A DNA stretch of 64,000 nucleotides, taken from Nematopogon swammerdamellus (Eukaryota > Arthropoda > Insecta > Lepidoptera > Adelidae). This document shows, piece by piece, positions 44,061 to 56,200 of the stretch. The stretch spans positions 1,296,397 to 1,360,396 of the forward strand of contig OX336339.1 in assembly GCA_946902875.1 (NCBI GenBank), given 5' to 3'. A program made the translations under genes and the position numbers. Numbering within the stretch: the first letter of the stretch is position 1; every line of letters begins with the position of its first letter. Below the pieces are notes generated by a model. It was not told where the DNA came from. It was given only the letters and a program-made list of their open reading frames with translations, and ran no database searches.

Positions 44061-44254
44061 TGATCAAGTAATCAAAAGATTACGTGTCTCTTAAAAAGGT
44101 TGTAATAAATGTTGAATTAGATATTTAAAAGAACCTTTGACCCAATAAAAGTCAACAATATTTTCAGTTTAGTTCCTTAAAAGCGTCGGAGGACCGGTAA
44201 ATAAATATCTGCGCAGCTCTGAGTTTTATTTATATCCATTATATCTATTATCCA

Positions 44255-44410
44255 TAGTTCGTGTTTTCCGTCCAGTTCAGTGTAGCCGGCGCGAAATGAA
44301 GGGAAGCACTGACATGGCACCTAGTTCACCCGGTGTTATGGGCTGACATCACGGATGTTGTAGGTGATATAGCCAACCGTATCAAGTTTCCATAAACAAA
44401 AAAAAAAAAT
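44255..44410 (+). mobile_element. SINE-A 3' fragment
   Basis: gttcgtgttttccgtccagt to tccataaac plus A-run, joined to the R2-like fragment. Confidence 0.55.
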
Positions 44411-44414
44411 TATT

Positions 44415-45015
44415 TACACATTTTTTTTACATTAATTTTACATAATATTTACAAACTTTAAATCTAAAATTAATACAAAAACAAATGGAGTTTCCACCAT
44501 CGGCGGCGGCGGCGGCGGGGCGAACCCAAGCTACCGATGGTCGGGCCCTAGGGAGAGAAACCGCCGAACGATGCGTGCAGTGTCGAGCAGGGCTGCCTTC
44601 TGGATCTGGCCATTGACCCAACTACTCAGCGAGAGCCTCTCAAGGTGATCGTCGAGGCTCTTCGCTATCAGCCCGTGCGCCGAAACGACTATGGGCACAA
44701 CGATCGTCGAGTTGACGGGCCACATGTTGGTAACCTCGTGCTGCAGATCCAGATACTTTAACATCTTCTCTTCTTCCTTACTTACGAGGTTACCATCATG
44801 CGGCACGGCGATATCGACGAGCGTTGCGCGCCTTGCCTCCCGGTCCACTATCAAAATATCAGGCCTGTTCGCGAGAATAGTCCTGTCTGTGATAGATAAT
44901 GGACCGGTCCCAGTAGAGTGACATGACTCACATGACCGTTCTCGAGAACTGGTTGCGGATTGTACTTATAGTAAGGCACCTCGGTACCTACAAGGTTGTA
45001 CTTTAAGGGGATCTT
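44415..45015 (-). mobile_element. R2-like LINE 3' end with endonuclease remnant
   Basis: The minus strand from 44854 to 44531 encodes IVDREARRATLVDIAVPHDG and the C-terminal ARIVRRFLSLGPDHR, as in 47096-47812. The upstream half is frameshifted near 44900. 3' end at the left with taaaattaatgt-type sequence. Confidence 0.6.
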
Positions 45016-45119
45016 TTTTTTTCATCTATTTACACATTTTTTCTTATATTAATTTTACATATTTACAAATAACTAAATATCTAAAATTAATATAAAAATA
45101 AACGGAGTCGCTCAGCTAT

Positions 45120-45600
45120 AAGAAATGCATTATTATTATTCCGAGGCGTATAATATAGAAGCGATTGTTTCTAATAATATCCGTGTGGAGCCGGTACTTA
45201 AAAAGAATGGCCCCACTGCATCTATCCCCGTGCATGTCGTGAAAGGACAAAATGCCGCGCGACAGGATAGCCACCCACCTCTCACTTTAGTACGGTCTTT
45301 CCACCGAGTCATGGCAGCAGGTGGGTCTTCGTGCCTTACTTGCTGCTTGATAGTTATCTTGTCCTAATACTTGTCTAAATGTTCTCGGTCGGTTTTGTGT
45401 TGTAATTTAAAAGAGTACTTGCAGCACAAAACCGACTACTTTGCTCACCCCGATTGTCGGGATGCAGCGTGTGGTATGTACGATATGTATGTATGTAATA
45501 TCTGCGCTTAAAACAGATTTGCTATTAAAATGACTTCATCGCGAGCGTAGCCGCGGGCACAGCTAGCGAGGAAATAATTTCGGACTGACTGAAAGAAATG
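45120..45600. other. Repeat debris (SINE-D-type head and others)
   Basis: 45180-45330 resembles a SINE-D head (gccccactgcatctatcccc). 45387-45490 matches the flank of the fold-back element at 32205-32290. 45540-45565 is a dispersed-repeat edge. No gene seen. Confidence 0.35.
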
Positions 45601-45617
45601 CATAGATTTAATGTTAT

Positions 45618-48600
45618 TTAATGTTTTGGAGTGAAAGTGATGTTAAGTCTGCTGCAGGCCAGGGTACATTTCTGGCTGGACATTGTCGACTTGAAAGTGA
45701 AATTTCCGTAGAAAAAGCTCCCGCCCCACACGCTATGCGCCACCGCTGATAGGTCTACCGTGAAGTTGTACTTTCCCTGAGAAATATTAATGTTTATGAA
45801 TAAAGGCTAAGGACCAGATGCCATGTTCAATGACGACACGCTAATCACCTCTCACCTTGGTACGAGTTCGTTACACCAAGTCATGCAAATTATAACGTTC
45901 TATATTAAAAAAAACACTTATAGACAGCTATATATGGTGTTTCGTTAGTCATGTCATTAACTTCAGGATGGTTACATACAGGCTCAAATAAACACGTTAC
46001 GCAAAAAAATATTATATCATTATAGTATTACTTTTCGAGAAATTTAACAAAACATGTTTGGGGTCAATGACCGTACTATGTTCAAACGCAGAACAGCTGT
46101 TTGTTGTAAGTAAGTCACAAGGTCACTATGATTGGTTTTTACAGCGACTTATTTGATTTGATTTTTTTGTTAGCAGAAAAATTTTTCCTATAAACATATG
46201 TTTTTTTCTTACGTAAAGTGTTTATTTGAGTGTGTATGTAACCCTCCCGAAGTTAATGACATTGATGACTAACGAAACACCTTATATAGATATAAAAACA
46301 TATAAGAGAAATTGTGATGAGTATCTACCACCTTCTTGAAGAGACAGGATCTACCGAATCCGATCCACGTTTTCACGACATTCCTGAAGAATAAGGGACT
46401 TTCGCACGGCTTGCTTAAGCGCAGAGTTGTGATGGCCGCAGAATGCTCACCCAATTCCATGTTAAATGTGTTAACGGCCATCTGTAATGTAAAACAATTG
46501 TTTTGAAATTGCCATTCTTTGCTAAATCAAAATAATCCGGAATTTGTGGCTGATTCAGAGAGGCCAAAGCGCGTGCTTCGCGCGTGCTTGAAGGTAGGTG
46601 CCATACCAGAGACTTTACTGGCTGGCTTTTTTGTGTGTAATCCGGTATGGTTGGCTGAGTCGAAGGGGCCTAAGCACATGCTCCGACCAGCCAATATTAC
46701 CTCCGAGAAGGTAGGTGCCATACCGAAGACTTCCCTGGATTGCTGGCTATACTGGACTAGAGGAGAAAACAACCGAGGCTGCTATGCGGCCATCTTGCAT
46801 CCAGTACGGTGTACCAACCCAGTCGGCTACAATTTGAGCCTACCACCTAGTAAGGGGCTAGGGAAAGGACCTACAGTTTTACACCGGTTCCGAACGGTGA
46901 AGCAGCAGGTGTAGGTATGCACGTAATTTTTTTCATCAGAATAAACTAATTGGTAACTAACGCCAACCGGATAAGAATCTCAAACCTCTCGCATGAGAAG
47001 CCGATGTCCAAACCACTCGGCCACCCGCCGCTTTAGCTGTGATGGCAGCCTATCAATACTAATAATCGGGACCGGATGTAGACCAACTTGCTTCCGTGCA
47101 CTGGCTACGCTTTGGGGACCTCTTCGGGGAAACCGAAGGGTTTGTCTTTGCAATACAAGATGAGGTTGTCAAGACGAACAACTATAGGAAACACATAATG
47201 AAGGACGGGACCATTGACATCTGCCGCGCCTGCCACCAACCTGGCGAGTCCCTCAGACATGTGATTTCCGGTTGTTCGCAGCTTGCCAACACCGAGTATT
47301 TGCATAGGCACAACCTAGTAGCCAGGATTATCCACCAGCAACTTGCCTTAAAGTTCAACCTTGTAGGTACCGAAGTGCCTTACTATAAGTACAATCCGCC
47401 GCCAGTTCTCGAGAACGGTCATGTCACACTCTACTGCGACCGGTCCATTATCACAGACAGGACTATTCTCGCGAACAGACCTGATATTGTGATAGTGGAC
47501 CGGGAGGCAAGGCGCGCAACGCTCGTCGATATCGCCGTGCCGCATGATGGTAACCTCGTCAGTAAGGAAGCAGAGAAGATGTTAAAGTATCTGGATCTAC
47601 AGCACGAGGTTACCAAAATGTGGCCCGTCGACTCGACGATCGTTGTGCCCATAGTCGTTTCGGCGCATGGGCTGATAGCGAAGAGCCTCGACGACCACCT
47701 TGAGAGGCTCTCGCTGAGTGGTTGGGTCAAGGGCCAGATACAGAAGGCAGCCCTGCTCGACACTGCACGCATCGTCCGGAGGTTCCTCTCTTTGGGACCC
47801 GACCATCGGTAGCTTGGGCTCGCCCCGCCGCCGGTGGTGGAAACTCCATTTGTTTTTGTATTAATTTTAGATTTTAAGTTTGTAAATATTATGTAAAATT
47901 AATATAAAAAAAAATGTGTAAATAAATGGATAATAATTGACGTCGGCCGAGCCACAACATCTACGGTGAGGGCGACGTCCACCATCGGCCAGCTTGGGGT
48001 CATCGGGACTTCACGTCCCGTCTAGTGCCCCCGCTACCGGTGGTGCTGTGCGAACATCAGGCGACGCGCGCGCGAAGAGGAAGAAGTTTAAAAGAGCTGC
48101 GCGACGACGTCGCCGTGCAGTCCGGCGGATACGGAGCTCTCCGAGATGGGGGTGGTGGTGGCCTACGTGTCTAGTACCACCACCTATCGCTCGTAGCTTG
48201 CCTCGCGTCGTCTCGGAGAACTCTGTAGCCACGGCCTGCACCCGCCGGTGTGCTTGGAGGCTTGCCTCCCGCCGCCGGCGGTATTCCGTTTATTATTTTT
48301 ATATTAATTTTGAGTATATGTGGTGTATTTTTATAATCTGTATATTTAAAATTAATGTAAATATTATGTGAATGTGATAATAAATGTATAAAATAATAAT
48401 AAAATGAAAAAGACTGATGTTTGTGAGATGCACCGCGATGTCGTCGTCAGTGATAAAGGCCTTACCCCGTTGGACATGGGAAAAGAGGACTGGCGGAAGC
48501 CAGTTGTACTGAGCACCGAGGACCGCATGGAAGTATGGAAAGGCAAGGCGCTGCACGGTAGGTACTTCCGGTCTCTCACGGGGCCGGATGTAGATCAACT

Positions 48601-51600
48601 CGCCTCCGTGCACTGGCTACGCTTCGGGGACCTCTTTGGGGAAACCGAGGGTTTTGTCTGTGCAATACAAGACGAAGTTGTCAAGACCAACAATTACAGG
48701 AGATTCATTATGAAGGATGGCACCATTGACATCTGCCGCGCCTGCCACAAACCTGGCGAATCCCTCAGACATGTAATCTCCGGTTGTTCGCAACTTGCCA
48801 ACTCCGAGTATTTGCACAGGCACAACCTAGTAGCCAGGATCATCCATCAGCAACTTGCTTTGAAGTTCAACCTTGTCGGCTCGGAGGTGCCTTACTACAA
48901 GTATAACCCACAGCCAGTTCTCGAAAATGCTCACATCACGCTCTACTGGGACCGGCCGATTATTACTGATAGGACTATTATGGCTAATAGACCTGACATA
49001 GTGATAATCGACCGGGTGGCGCGGCGCGCAGCGCTCGTCGACATCACGGTGCCGCATGACGAGAACCTTGTGAAGGCAGAAAAAGACAAGATGTTAAAAT
49101 ACATCGATCTGTCTCATGAGGTTACCGACATGTGGCCCGTGGACTCGACGATCGTTGTGCCCATAGTCGTGTCTGCGCATGGGCTGATAGCGAAGAGCCT
49201 CGACCACCATCTCAAGAGGCTCTCGCTAGAGCCACTTGCTTGGATCAAGGGTCAGATGCAGAAGGCGGTCTTGCTCGACACCGCTCGAATTGTCCGGAGG
49301 TTTCTCTCTCTCGGGTCCGACCATCGGTAGCCTGGGTTCGCCCCGCCACCGGTGGTGGAAATTCCATTTTGTTATTTTATATTAATTTTAGATTTAAGTT
49401 TTTTATGTAAAATTAATATAAAAAAAGAAATGTGCCAATAAACGAATATAATAGAAGAAGAGCTGTGAAGAAGAAGAAGAGCTGTCAAACTGACTATGTC
49501 GAACAAAATTTCTTTGGGGAAAAAAATTACTAAAATATTTTTCTTGGGGCGCAACAACCAAGCCCCCGCCACGCGCGAGCCTTTCTCCAGCGGCGCAACG
49601 ACCCGCACGGTTGAAGGTACCGTGCCGGTATCACCACCGCCGCCGCTCGGCGCCTCTGGAACTACTCCACCACGACTCCACCCAACTCGACATGCCTGGT
49701 GATAGTAGCGGCTGCAGACCACCCGGGACGCGACCTGCGTGATGGAGAGCGGGCTCTGCAGCGACGGCCGGCCGCCGCCGCCGCGCTCGACTTCGACGCC
49801 GCCGCCGCCGCCACCGCTCGCCCGCAGCAGCACTGCCTCCACCCAACGCGTCGCCCGGCCTCGCCGCGCCCGGGTCGTCCATCACGAGAGCCGCCGTTCT
49901 TCTTGGACACCAAACGCACACCCTACCACCCAGCTCCAAGCCGCCGGTGCATTTCATCGACGGCGAAGATGGAGCGTTGACGTCGGCCGAGCCACAACAC
50001 CTACGGCGAGGGCGACGTCCACCATCGGCCAGCTTGGGGTCATCGGGACTTCACGTCCCGTCTAGTGCCCCCGCTACCGGTGGTGCGTGCGACCACGAGG
50101 CGACGCGCGCGCGAAGATTAAGACTTCAAAGAGCTGCGCGACGATGTCGCCGTGCAGTCCGGCGGATACGGAGCTCTCCGAGATGGGGGTGGTGGTGGCC
50201 TACGTGTCTAGTACCACCACCTATCGCTCGTAGCTTGCCTCGCGTCGTCTCGGAGAGCTCCGTAGCCACGGCCTGCACACGCCGGTGTGCTTGGAGGCCT
50301 GCCTCCCGCCGCCGGCGGTATTACCGTTTTTAATTTTTTTATTAATTTTGTGTATTTTTATTACTTTGTATTTTTAATACTTGTATAATATATGTAAAAT
50401 TAATAGAAAATTTTGAAAATGTGAAATAAAGATAATAAAATAATATAATAATAAGAAGAAAAGCTGTCAGACTGACAGGATGGAAAACATTTTTCTGTAA
50501 AAATTAAAATTTTATAAAAACCAGTCGCCGACAGCCTCGGCAGTGGACTACCGGCGACACCGCCTCAGCGCCTCACCACCCCGCTGTGTCAGAGGAGGGA
50601 CCAGTGATGCAACGCGTCCAAGTCAACAGCGCCTCGCCCGAGGCCTCGCCCTCCTCGCGGTGTGGCCGGAGGATCCAGAGACAAGACCTGCCGCTTCTTT
50701 CAACACCAGCAGCGCACCCAATCCACCACGGTTTGCTACTCCATCGCCCGCATCTGCCGGTGAGGATGGCGAACCAGGGACGCGCCCCGCCACACCAGCT
50801 ACGACTGGACGAAGTCCGCCGCCACCGGTTAGCTTGAGGCTATCGCGGCCCTGTGTCCCGCTTGCAGCCTCCGCTACCGGTGAGCGCCGTGCGCCACCCA
50901 CAGCGACGCACGCGAGAGGCCTGACAAGAATAGAAGAGCTGCGTAACGTCGCCCCGCAGTCCGACGGATACGGAGCTCTCCGAGATGGGGGTGGTGGTGG
51001 CCTACGTGTCTAGTACCACCACCTATCGCTCGTAGCTTGCCTCGCGTCGTCCCGGAGAGCTCCGTAGCCACGACCTGCACCCGCCGGCGTGCTTGGGGCT
51101 TGTCTCCCGCCGTCGGCGGAACTTTACCGTTTTCAATTTTTTTTTTTGTCTGTTTGTATTAATTTTGTATGTATTTTTAAAATTGTATAGAATTAATATA
51201 AATATGTACACTAGTAGATATAAGAAAACGTGAAAATAAATACTAATAATAAATCTGTAAGGGATTGCCATGGAGTAAGTTGCTTTGTTTTTTGAGGTAT
51301 TGGGTTTGTAGACTCAGTGTATGATACTAAAACAAAATTTATGATTTTTAGAAATCATTTCTGTATGTATGTATGTTCCTCCATAACTCTTAAACCGATC
51401 ATCCGAATTCGATGAAACTTAGTACAAGCACATATTACTATACAGGACACAGGATAGGCTAAATAAAATTCACTTCCGGTTATTTTAAGATGTGGATCTC
51501 ATACAAACCGAGTTTTAAATACGAATTTCTCGCGAGCGAAGCTGCGGGCAAAAGCTAGTTATACTATATCCCTCTCGGACGTAAGTATGTATGGAGTTTT

Positions 51601-52956
51601 CATATCAGTATGTGGGCCTCACAAAAGCGTGTAATAGTTTGCCGTTCATTCAAATATCTAAGGAAAATCCTAGGCATCCTAGTTATGCTCCTTCATCCAC
51701 TGCTGGACATAGACTGTCAAATTTTCCTCCAGTCTTCCGGGCCTATAGCCGTATGGAACGACTGTTTTGCGCCGTCGTAGTTGATGTCGTCACACCTGGC
51801 CTAGCGATTAGAGGGTACATCAGCCGCTGCGGTAGCCTCGGCCGATAGTTTTCCAGCAAGAGATGTCGAACCTACCCGCATTGGCCGAAGTACCCTCTCA
51901 TCGCTACCATCTACGTCAGCAGCAACGAGCAGTTGATATCTGACTGGACGACGTGTCGGGTATCCTCCAGGTCGTCGCAGTTACGCGAGTCCTGTGGATG
52001 TGCACAGAGCGAGTGACGAAACGTCGACAAATGTAAGTCGACATAGCCAAAAACACCTCTCCTCGTGAAACCACGCTCAGTTAGGCGCCATGCCAGCAGA
52101 TTTGCGGACTGTTGCCAGGCTGTCTAGCCCGTTGATACGACGTTGGAATACAACCTGGTTAAAGGATTCGGTAAACACACTCGCCGAAAGACATATCTTT
52201 GTCACACTTGTAGGCTTACATATCTCTACGCCTGTTTCCGCATTATATAGTGTGCACCAAATTAAATCTTCTATCTTGGGAACGAAGTAAATTGTATGCA
52301 ATAACAACCAGATCGATATAGGCGTCATTGTCGACAGTAAGGTAGACATCGAGCCGGCGTCCCCCTGGCTTCACGATATGGACAAGGTGCCCGCACTCCT
52401 TTTGCAAGGAACCCTTACAGGTGCTCGCACTGGTTGCTAATAAGTCGAACTTGCCCTGAAATAATAATTATTGTTGTAATTATTTCTCTGCATGTATGTG
52501 AATGTGTTTCCTGATTCTTACAGAGGAGCTGGGAGTCTTTAAAAAGTTTGCGAACAAATCACGCGTCCTCCTTTTTCTCAACGTCATAGCTGGAATGGCC
52601 GTGTCAAATTAATGATGTAGGATTATTTTAAAGTTTTTTAATTTACAAAAATTCATCAATAACATGAATATGCCGAACAACATTATTGCAGATAGTTTAA
52701 GTTATCACATATTGTTTGATGTTTATATTTTATGTTATTTAATAAAGGTTCTATTTTTATTAATTAGTTAATCTGCGGATTATCTAAGTAATGTACACAT
52801 TAACGGTTATAGCACATCATCGTTAACATATATATCTCGATGATGGTAAAACATGTTCGGTGCTAGTGGTGTATAACTTACATAGGTTTTTGCAAAAATA
52901 CAGATAACAAAGGAAGAATAGAAAACTAAACGAACAATATTAGTGCGCACACGCAT
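45618..52956 (-). CDS. alpha5: divergent ML-like small secreted protein, 4 exons
   Basis: Exons on the minus strand are 52956-52882, 52455-52309, 46481-46332 and 45776-45618 (stop 45620-45618). Phase-0 introns. The exon 2 donor is ctg|gttgtt, a weak match beyond GT; the others are gtaag and gtggt. The 176-residue product has leader MRVRTNIVRLVFYSSF.., exon 2 GKFDLLATSASTCKG..KECGH (intermediate between alpha and beta), exon 3 MAVNTFNMELGEH..KPCES..SCLFKK, and exon 4 GKYNFTVDLSAVAHSVWGGS. All six mature Cys are kept; sequons NFT (twice) and NIT. Intron 2 (5.8 kb) holds R2-like and SINE insertions. Its start codon is 316 bases from that of beta3 on the other strand. It may be the oldest alpha type. 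Confidence 0.7.
45780..46330. other. alpha5 intron 3
   Basis: No RTE tail or SINE-A half here, unlike the other alpha introns 3. Inverted words gtgtttcgttagtcatgtca (45940) and tgatgactaacgaaacacc (46262) bound a ~330-bp TIR element. Confidence 0.45.
46620..47035 (-). mobile_element. SINE-B, full-length, in alpha5 intron 2
   Basis: Same layout as 33515-33925; tRNA-like head at 46965-47032 (reverse of gtggccgagtggtttggac). A further short SINE-B 3' piece (46545-46620) precedes it. Confidence 0.65.
47060..47935 (+). mobile_element. R2-like LINE C-terminal fragment
   Basis: Open from about 47063 to the stop at 47810-47812. Zinc-knuckle CRACHQPGESLRHVISGC (C-x2-C-x8-H-x4-C) is followed by the restriction-like endonuclease core NRPDIVIVDREARRATLVDI. 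The RT domain is missing. 3' UTR with gccggtggtggaaactcc and ending near ttaatataaaaaaaa. Confidence 0.65.
47938..48400 (+). repeat. GC-rich module, copy 1
   Basis: Contains cgtcggccgagccacaacat, gatgggggtggtggtggcct, tgcctcccgccgccggcgg and a short AT-rich tail ending near aaataataataaa. Copies 2 and 3 are at 49975-50450 and 50860-51240. It abuts R2-like 3' ends on both sides, so it may be the 3' region of a related element. Confidence 0.6.
48404..49440 (+). mobile_element. R2-like LINE C-terminal fragment, longer copy
   Basis: Open frame 48404-49330, 308 residues: region before the knuckle (VEVWKGKALHGRYFRSLTGP-type tract), knuckle CRACHKPGESLRHVISGC, endonuclease core RPDIVIIDRVARRAALVDIT, C-terminus RIVRRFLSLGSDHR. 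No RT domain. Clearly paralogous to 47060-47935 but not identical. Confidence 0.65.
49555..50455 (+). repeat. GC-rich module, copy 2, with 5' extension
   Basis: 49560-49975 is a Pro/Arg-rich GC tract (several frames open by composition only); 49975-50450 repeats copy 1 closely. Ends with aaataaagataataaaataa. Confidence 0.6.
50520..51240 (+). repeat. GC-rich module, copy 3
   Basis: 50860-51130 repeats the gatgggggtggtggtggcct to cccgccgtcggcgg part. The preceding 50520-50860 is a different GC-rich leader. Open frames here are composition artefacts. Confidence 0.55.
51245..51565 (+). repeat. Dispersed repeat
   Basis: CGCGAGCGAAG-type repeat with ctcttaaaccgatcatccga. Confidence 0.5.
51690..52190 (-). 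mobile_element. RTE 3' fragment and SINE-C copy in alpha5 intron 2
   Basis: 51695-51800 is a diverged RTE 3' end (ccactgctggacatagactg). 52025-52185 is SINE-C (catgccagcagatttgcgga). Between them is an unrecognised stretch. Confidence 0.5.
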
Positions 52957-53272
52957 GCTGAATGCAAAATGTTAACGAAAATATCTATGTACGTTTAGAT
53001 ATATTTACTGCGGCAGTATGTAGATGGGAAAATTGTCCAACGAAACAAAATTATGACTGCAAAATATTCATAATAATCTATCGTAATCAAAAAAACGCCG
53101 GAACCAGTTTTCAAGTTTCGATGAGCACTGTCGTCAGCCGTGCGTGCGCCACACAATGCCCATTACTGACATTATTGATGATGATGATCTAATCATGCAT
53201 GATACATTGAGCCAAAACTAACAGAATTGCAAGAATATTTTCTATATAGCTAACAAGAGCGTGCATATAAAC
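52957..53272. promoter_or_regulatory. Bidirectional promoter candidate between alpha5 and beta3
   Basis: Only 316 bases separate the two start codons. The beta side carries the block conserved in beta1 and beta2 (aacgccggaaccagttttca, gccgtgcgtgcgccacacaa). A weak aaatatat TATA-like word lies about 60 bases before the alpha5 ATG. No inserted element interrupts it, unlike the other pairs. Confidence 0.55.
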
Positions 53273-56200
53273 ATGCATAGCCTAAGAAACATTATCGTTG
53301 TGATCCTGAACGTCGCATTAATAACTTGGACGTTGGTAGCTGCTTATGTGAGAAGGAATTTATTTTTTATCTTTACGCAGGCAACGTTATTATTTATGTA
53401 AATTTGCTTATGTAGAAAACTGAACAATTTTGATAATTTTAACTTTGGAATTGAAGATTTTATTTATTTCTTTATTCTTCTTTCCATTTTACACAGTTTA
53501 TTGACTGCCCTATCTGTGTGTATATCTCTGTCTGCTCATCTATTTCTCTGTCTTTTTGTTTTATTTGTATTTTGGACCATGGCGCACAGTGTCAATATGA
53601 CCTTTAAATCGGACATGTCCTTTTTATTCCAGAAATTAATAGAATTAGTTATTTAAAATTCTAGAGTAAAACTCCCCCGCCTCTGCGACTTCCAGGTTAG
53701 GAGAAATACATTTTTGAAAATTAATCTTGTTTAGTTTCGGAAAAACCAAAAATAATTCTACAGATAAAATAAAGCTACGGCTTTACTCAGCCTAATCAAA
53801 GACTCTTTTGAATGTCCACATTTTAAAAGTTATTTGAGGCTGTAAAAGTTTACAGAAATCTAATTTATTTATTTTATTTATTTATTTATTTATTTATTTA
53901 TTAGAAAACAGACAGCCTAATAATGACAAATAGATAAAACATAGGTTGTACATACATTGAAGTCTGGCCACTTTTTGTTTACCTGATTAGAGATTATATA
54001 TATATTTTTTTCTCCTAGAACCCGCAATACTAGGCGGAGATATTTATACCAAAAACAGTTCACTGTTTCCTCTGTCCGTTGAAAAAAAATCGCCACCTAA
54101 TTCTATGGGTTTAAGAAGGTATGCTCATTTTAGTGCAATTACACACATACACACATCCGTTAAACTTATAACACCCCTCTTTTTTCGTCGGGGTTAAAAC
54201 ACATACATTATACAGTCAGTCAGTCAGTCAGTCAGTCAGCGTGTAAGCGTCCACTGCTGGACATACGCCTCTCCAATTTTCCTCCAGTCCTCCCGGCCTT
54301 CAGCGGTACGGAACCACTGCTTTCCGCCGACCTACTTGATGTCCTCGTCCCACCTGGCGGGTGGTCTTCCCACACGCCGTTTTCCTGTCCACGGCCGCCA
54401 GTGTAGGACGCGGTTACTCCAACGGTCGTCGTCTCTTCGGCTGACGTGCCCAGCCCATTGCCACTTGAGCTTAGCCACCCGGTATCCAATATCGACTACT
54501 TTGGTGCGTCGGCGGATTGCCTCGTTACGCACCATATCACGTAGCGTTATTCCCAGCATAGCTCGCTCCATTGCTCGCTGGGCAACTTTCAACCTTTGGA
54601 CAACACCGACCGTCAGCGTCCACGTTTCACACCCGTACGTCATAACCGGAAGGACACACTGGTCATATATACGGGTTTTTAAATTTTGCGGAAGATCAGA
54701 CCTCAGGGCGAATTTTAACTTTCCGAAGGCAGCCCAACCCAGTTGAATTCTTCTCTCGACCTCCTTTAGCAGACCTTGTCTACCAAACCGCAGAATTTGA
54801 CCGAGATATACGTACTCTTCAACCTGTTCGATCACTTCTCCGTCAATAACGATTTGTCCTCCCGTCATAACCTCGGTCGCCATAACCTTGGTTTTGTCCC
54901 GGTTCATCATTATTCATACATTATACAGTATTCATTATTCACTAAAATAGCCTGTTGCATGTTGCAGGGTAAATTTGACATGGCCATTCGCGACACCAGG
55001 CCGTGCAAGGGACCCAGACGGAAGGACTGCGGGCACCTCTCACAATATCTAATCCCAACGGGTGGAGGCCGCGTGCTGGAACTATACCTGGAGGTGTTCC
55101 AGAACACATCCATCGATGTGGTGAGTTATGTTTTTGAAAAGCGCACGTTGCTTGCAAATAATTGTATTTTCTTTATGACCGTTTCTACAGATAATAAAAA
55201 ATGTATGAAATAAAAAAAAATCGAACCCTAGAGTTGAAGGCGGTGTTTTCTTTCATGCATCATTTTTGCTTGCTTTAGCACAGCCTTTCACTCTAGGGTT
55301 CGATTTTTTTTTATTTCATACATTTTTGAAGGCGGTTATTACATTTTTTTAAATAATTTTTTATTTCACAGTTTTTTTTTTAGTAATTTTTTGCTATTAA
55401 TGTACTCGGCGGAATCGCTCGGCCGTCGGCTCGCGATTCCGCCTCGCTTTCCAATCCCATCTTGACCAAATTAAAATGGGACCACACGGCAAGCGACAGC
55501 TTTCAAATAAAAAAAGAATTTTCAAAATCGGTTCCCCAAATCGAAAGGTCTGAGGTAACAAAAAAAAAAAACAGTCGAATTGAGAACGTCCTCCTTTTTT
55601 TGAAGTCGGTTAAAAAGAAGGGTGTTTGTGCTCCCGCAGCAGAAATGTAAAAATACCTGAGAACTAAAATTCTATATAGAGGGCGCCTAATGTACGTACA
55701 GTGAGCACGTGTAACATCTATAAAAAAAAACCGGCCATGTGCGAGTGGGGTTCGCGCACCCATAATCACATAAAGTTTGACGCTAGCATGTATTGCCGTT
55801 TTTACGACAGAGCAAAAACAAAACAAAACAAAACAAAAAAAACTAAAAAAACACGTTCCTTGTCAGTCAGCTGCACGCGCGCAATGTGAGAGCAACTAAA
55901 AAGTGGATACAATTTTTGTGAAGAGATTAGTGAAGGATTTATACGTGGACAAGGTGCTAGTGCACCTTGCACAATAGTGTACATATTCTAAATTTGAAAA
56001 TGTCTCCCGAAAACGCTCTCAATACGGGAAGCGACCACCGATATGTGCCCGTGTTGTCGTTCTGTTCTGTCTCAGTTCTTAATTTTGACCACATAGTGAA
56101 TTGTTTGTATGACATGTTGTATATCGTTGGAGAGGGCCTAAACTAGCGAACTTTTTAAAAGAAAATGAAGCTATCAATTATGGCTGTCAGTTTTTTTTAA

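Noticed and set aside
49372..51080. Pro/Arg/Gly-rich open frames up to 156 codons on both strands
   Set aside because: GC-rich repeated modules keep frames open by composition; frames are not conserved between the three copies.
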